A DNA stretch of 52,330 bases. It comes from Bacteroidaceae bacterium (GTDB lineage: Bacteria > Bacteroidota > Bacteroidia > Bacteroidales > Bacteroidaceae). This document shows, piece after piece, positions 48,521 through 52,330 of the stretch. The notes under the pieces are model-generated. The model was not told the DNA's origin and ran no database searches. It saw only the letters and a program-made list of their open reading frames with translations. The position numbers and the translations under genes are program-made. The stretch spans positions 1 through 52,330 of the forward strand of contig JAIKZS010000166.1 of NCBI GenBank assembly GCA_024682035.1, in the 5' to 3' direction. Every line of letters starts with the position of its first letter. The stretch's first letter is position 1.

Positions 48521-51100
48521 ATGAAAAACATGAAAATTAAAACTGTTGCATTGGCAATGAGCTTCATGGCAATTGTAGGATGTACAACAAACAATTCTGT
48601 TGAGAATTATAGTAAGATAGAGGCACTTGATGCTGCCGCTTGGGATGCATCCCAGTGGATTTCTGTTGCCGATGCGCCTGTTGTTAGTGGAATCGTATTT
48701 GAACCAGGCAACTGGCGTTCTGCTGATGGCGCTAACTGGTTTGTATCAGCGTTGAAGAATGATAAAAAAGTAGAGAGCGCCAAGTGGATGACTACCGCTT
48801 TGGGTGTTTACGAGCTATATATTAATGGTGAACCTGTAGGTGATGAAATATTAAAACCAGGTTTTACTCATTATGCTAAGACAAAACGTTCTTATACCTA
48901 CGACATTACTCCGCTGTTCAATCAAGATGCTGGGGCTGAAAACGAGCTTTCTGTTCAGGTAACTCCAGGTTGGTGGGGCGATAAAATAATAACTCCTGCA
49001 GGTCATGATGGTATGATTGGCAAGAAATGTGCTTTCAGAGGAGTACTGCAACTTACCTATTCAGATGGCACCACAGCCTTGTTTGGTACCAATCTCGATA
49101 ATTGGAAAGCAGGTATTGCAGGACCTGTGAAACATGCAGGTATCTTTGATGGTGAAGAATACGATGCTCGTGAGCCCCAAGGTTATCTGTCAGCCAATCA
49201 GTTCAAGACACCAGTCATCAATACTGAATTTACTGGAGAGATCTTACCATCCGAGGGCGCAGAAATCTACTTACGCGAAGATTTGGCTTTGAATCCAGTG
49301 AAAGCCTATGTATGGAAAGACATTGAAAATGTCAAGGAAGATGAATTTGGTAAAGTGGTGATTCTTCGAGAGTATGAAGCCAACGAACCTATTACGTTGC
49401 AGCCCAACGAAACGTTGGTAATTGATTTCGGACAGAATGCTGCTGCTGTACCTTCCTTTACCTTCAAAGCAGCTGAGGGTACCACACTTACTTGCCTCCC
49501 TGGCGAGCTATTGAATGATGGTAATGGCGCCAAGAACCGTGGCATGGATGGGCCAGAGGGTAGTGTCCATCGTGATAATCTTCGTATCGCAACTGCAGGT
49601 GGTATGGTGCTTTCTTATACATTTGCCAACAATGATGACTTCGTGTCTTATTACCCTCACTGCACCTTCTTTGGTTATCGCTTTGTATCGATTACCGCTA
49701 CAGCTGAAGTCACTATCCAGTCAGTACAATCACTGCCAGTAACCTCGATTGCAAAAACATTGGAAACAGGTGAGTTAACTACGGGAAATGAATTAGTCAA
49801 CAAATTGATATCTAATACTCTTTGGGGACAACGTTCTAACTATCTATCTGTGCCTACCGATTGTCCACAGCGTAATGAACGTTTAGGATGGACAGCCGAT
49901 ACACAGGTGTTTGCCGAAACAGGAACCTTCTTCGCTAATACCGATGATTTCTTCCATAAATGGATGCGCGATATGACCGATTCACAGAGCGAAACAGGAG
50001 CTTTCCCAGGTGTGGCTCCTACCGCACAATATGGTGAAAACATGATGCGCCTTGGTTGGGCAGATGCTGGCGTCATTGTACCTTGGACAGTTTGGAAGCA
50101 GTTTGGCGATGCAGAGATTATTAATGAAAACTGGGAAGCCATGGAACGTTTCATGCGTCATGTAAATGAAACGCATTATGATCATAAGGCGTTAAGTGCT
50201 GAAAATGGCAACTATCAGTGGGCTGACTGGTTGAGTTATGAACCTTTGGAAAGTTGTGGTGGAGGCGCTTTTGCCAACGGTACTCCTTTGCCCGATGCTA
50301 TTTCTTATTGGAATTACTTAGGCGCTACCTATTGGCTCATTGATGCCGAGATGATGTGTGATATGGCGAAAGCAACCAATCGTGACGTTACCGTTTATCA
50401 AAACATGGTGAATGAGGCACGTGCATATCTCAAGAGCCAATTCTTGCAACCTGACGGTCGCTTCAAGTCGGAAATCCTTAACACCATGCAGACGCCTGCT
50501 TTGTTTGCTTTGAAGAACAAACTGGTGGAAGATGATGCGAAGTCTGCCATGATCGCCCGTTTGCGTGAGAACTTTGCTAACCACGATAATTGTTTGCAGA
50601 CAGGCTTTTTGGGAACCTCTATTTTAATGCAGACACTTACTGATAATGGCATGAGTGATATAGCGTACGAATTGCTCTTCCAGCGTAAGAACCCCAGCTG
50701 GCTTTATTCTATAGATAATGGAGCTACTACAATTTGGGAGCGTTGGAACAGTTATATGCTTGATAAAGGTATGGGTCCTCAGGGTATGAACAGTTTTAAC
50801 CACTATGCATATGGAGCTGTGTGTGAATGGCTTTGGGAAACCGCTGCCGGTATAGCTGCAGATACCCAGGTGCCAGGCTTTAAGCACATCATTATGAAGC
50901 CTGTTCCCGACAAGCGTTTAGGCCACCTAGAAGCTACCTATGAGTCGGCTGCTGGTACCATTCGTAGTGCTTGGAAGTATAAAGGCGATCAGTGGATATG
51001 GGAGTTTACAGTACCAGAGGGAGCTACCGCCACCGTTACTATGCCTGGTGATACCGAGTCTCGTGAATATACGGCTGGTACCTACACACTTACGAAATAA
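48521..51100 (+). CDS. GH78 alpha-L-rhamnosidase lipoprotein
   Basis: The 859-residue protein has a lipobox IVGC (Cys21), so it is membrane anchored outside the cytoplasm. The N-terminal beta-sandwich modules include WMTTALGVYELYINGEPVGDEILKPGFTHYAK. The catalytic (alpha/alpha)6 barrel carries the GH78 motif TDCPQRNERLGWTAD (residues 446-460). The C-terminal beta domain ends with ATVTMPG. It removes terminal L-rhamnose from plant pectin-like glycans or glycosides. The next gene, a peptidase, is only 15 bases away. Confidence 0.93.
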   Translation: MKNMKIKTVALAMSFMAIVGCTTNNSVENYSKIEALDAAAWDASQWISVADAPVVSGIVFEPGNWRSADGANWFVSALKNDKKVESAKWMTTALGVYELYINGEPVGDEILKPGFTHYAKTKRSYTYDITPLFNQDAGAENELSVQVTPGWWGDKIITPAGHDGMIGKKCAFRGVLQLTYSDGTTALFGTNLDNWKAGIAGPVKHAGIFDGEEYDAREPQGYLSANQFKTPVINTEFTGEILPSEGAEIYLREDLALNPVKAYVWKDIENVKEDEFGKVVILREYEANEPITLQPNETLVIDFGQNAAAVPSFTFKAAEGTTLTCLPGELLNDGNGAKNRGMDGPEGSVHRDNLRIATAGGMVLSYTFANNDDFVSYYPHCTFFGYRFVSITATAEVTIQSVQSLPVTSIAKTLETGELTTGNELVNKLISNTLWGQRSNYLSVPTDCPQRNERLGWTADTQVFAETGTFFANTDDFFHKWMRDMTDSQSETGAFPGVAPTAQYGENMMRLGWADAGVIVPWTVWKQFGDAEIINENWEAMERFMRHVNETHYDHKALSAENGNYQWADWLSYEPLESCGGGAFANGTPLPDAISYWNYLGATYWLIDAEMMCDMAKATNRDVTVYQNMVNEARAYLKSQFLQPDGRFKSEILNTMQTPALFALKNKLVEDDAKSAMIARLRENFANHDNCLQTGFLGTSILMQTLTDNGMSDIAYELLFQRKNPSWLYSIDNGATTIWERWNSYMLDKGMGPQGMNSFNHYAYGAVCEWLWETAAGIAADTQVPGFKHIIMKPVPDKRLGHLEATYESAAGTIRSAWKYKGDQWIWEFTVPEGATATVTMPGDTESREYTAGTYTLTK

Positions 51101-51115
51101 TGTTTATATTAAAAT

Positions 51116-52330
51116 ATGAAAAGAATACTGTTTGTTTCTTGTTTGTTGCTTTTTGTAGCAAGTGTCAGCATTAGTGCCCAAGACACGTTGCGTTACCATG
51201 TTGAGTTGAAAGATAAGGCTGCTACGACCTATAGTCTTATGCACCCTGAAAAGTTCCTGTCTGCTAAATCAATACAGCGACGGCAGAAACAACATATTAC
51301 CGTAGATTCAACAGATTTACCAGTGCCAGCTGCCTACGTGAAGGCTATTCAAGAAACTGGGGTAAAGGTGTTGCTAACCAGCAAGTGGGAGAACTTTGTT
51401 ACCGTTTCGTGCAATGATACTCTTAAAATAGATCAGATTAAGAAATTACCGTTTGTCAAGAACGTTTCAAAAGTTTGGAATGCTCCGGCCAATGTTTTCC
51501 CCTCATTAAGACGTGATACCATCATTAATGACATCACTGTTAATCCCGATACAATTTATGGAACAGGTTTCGGACAAATACATGTCAGCAAAGGTGACAA
51601 ACTGCATGAGGCTGGATTCAAAGGCGAGGGAATGTTGATCGCTGTTATTGATGGTGGTTTTCATAATCTCGATCGTATTCCAGCTTTGGACAATGTAAAA
51701 GTGGTGGGGACAAGAGACTTTGTGACCCCACAGTCAGATATTTATGCTGCGGCTACACACGGATTAAGCGTGTTGTCATGTATGGCTGCCAATAAACCTG
51801 GCGTGATGATTGGTACAGCCCCCGAGGCTTCCTATTTGTTGTTGCGCAGTGAAGATTCTGATTCTGAATATCCTGTTGAACAAGACTTTTGGATTGCAGC
51901 TGTGGAATATGCCGATAGCGTAGGAGTCGATTTGATCAACACTTCGTTGGGATATAATGAATTTGACGACTCTTCCATGGATTTCAAATTAAGAGATCTC
52001 GATGGGAAAGGATCAGTTATTTCTCGTGCAGCCAGCCGATTGGCCGATAAAGGCATGATTTTGGTATGCAGTGCAGGCAATTCAGGCAACTCTGTTTGGA
52101 AAAAAATAACCCCTCCTGCTGATGCCCAGAATATCATAACCGTAGGAGCTATGGTTTGGCAAACTGGCGTTATAGCTTCATTCTCTTCTGTAGGTAACAC
52201 CCAGGATGGCCGAATAAAACCCGATGTGGTAGCTGCTGGTATGAGGGCCGGGGTTATCAATGCTCAAGGTAATCAGGGAAAAGCCAATGGCACCTCTTTT
52301 GCATCACCTATCATATGTGGCATGGTAGCG
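51116..52330 (+). CDS. Secreted S8 subtilisin-like peptidase, cut by the right edge
   Basis: The ATG at 51116 starts a frame open to the window end (405 codons here). It has a signal peptide (about 1-22, ending SISAQ) and an N-terminal propeptide-like part, then the catalytic triad: Asp179 (VIDGG), His215 (THG) and Ser394 (GTSFASP). The oxyanion Asn lies in CSAGNSGNS. It is a peptidase S8 of the Bacteroidetes group, probably carrying a C-terminal sorting domain beyond the window. It likely shares transcription with the rhamnosidase gene. Confidence 0.9.
   Translation, partial: MKRILFVSCLLLFVASVSISAQDTLRYHVELKDKAATTYSLMHPEKFLSAKSIQRRQKQHITVDSTDLPVPAAYVKAIQETGVKVLLTSKWENFVTVSCNDTLKIDQIKKLPFVKNVSKVWNAPANVFPSLRRDTIINDITVNPDTIYGTGFGQIHVSKGDKLHEAGFKGEGMLIAVIDGGFHNLDRIPALDNVKVVGTRDFVTPQSDIYAAATHGLSVLSCMAANKPGVMIGTAPEASYLLLRSEDSDSEYPVEQDFWIAAVEYADSVGVDLINTSLGYNEFDDSSMDFKLRDLDGKGSVISRAASRLADKGMILVCSAGNSGNSVWKKITPPADAQNIITVGAMVWQTGVIASFSSVGNTQDGRIKPDVVAAGMRAGVINAQGNQGKANGTSFASPIICGMVA

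Overview
The window looks like a chromosomal segment of a Bacteroidales bacterium, probably Prevotellaceae. The evidence is AT-rich DNA, Bacteroidetes-type promoters (TTTG ... TAnnTTTG), almost no Shine-Dalgarno sequences, many lipoproteins, a DUF6377-type regulator, and the gene order purB - rluB-like - asnS - rplM - rpsI - rpsB - tsf. No stretch longer than about 300 bases lacks a gene.

The main feature is one co-directional block at 1762-26722 (about 25 kb, 20 genes, mostly short or overlapping junctions). It has a candidate promoter at 1688-1720 and a strong terminator at 26752-26791. The block encodes a contractile injection machine of the Bacteroidetes type VI secretion (T6SS-iii-like) kind: ClpV, TssB, TssC, three Hcp-type tube proteins, a very large VgrG, a separate beta-solenoid protein that may extend the spike, a DUF4280 PAAR-like tip, and TssG, TssK, TssE and TssF. 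TssJ, TssL and TssM are not seen.

Woven into the same block is a complete eukaryote-like ubiquitin-type conjugation set. There is an E1 with a ThiF/MoeB adenylation fold, a UBA3-like catalytic Cys motif and a C-terminal ubiquitin-fold-like domain (16001-17116). There is a ubiquitin-like protein that ends in an exposed C-terminal Gly (21286-21603). There is an E2 with an HPN motif and catalytic Cys (21648-22199). Finally there is a multi-pass membrane protein carrying a periplasmic vWA-like domain, a cytoplasmic RING-H2-like E3 module and a C-terminal FHA domain (24269-26722). A protein resembling ribosome recycling factor (15291-15995) lies just before the E1. No JAB-type deubiquitinase is seen, which fits a modifier encoded already mature. 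The inference is that assembly, firing or cargo loading of this injection machine is controlled by Ub-like conjugation at the inner membrane. No effector or immunity gene is recognisable in the block.

The flanks are ordinary. On the left are an SDR oxidoreductase and a nitroreductase-family lipoprotein. To the right of the block are an SPFH protein, a ribbon-helix-helix protein and a small membrane protein. A minus-strand operon follows with a DUF1080 lipoprotein and two Gfo/Idh/MocA oxidoreductases (probable 3-keto-glycoside metabolism), with a DUF6377-type regulator upstream of it. Then come rseP, a GH125 and GH9 pair, the housekeeping run purB to tsf with a candidate structured leader before rpsB, a SUI1/YciH-like factor, an FAH-family enzyme, ispF, a GH78 alpha-L-rhamnosidase lipoprotein and a truncated secreted S8 subtilase at the right edge.
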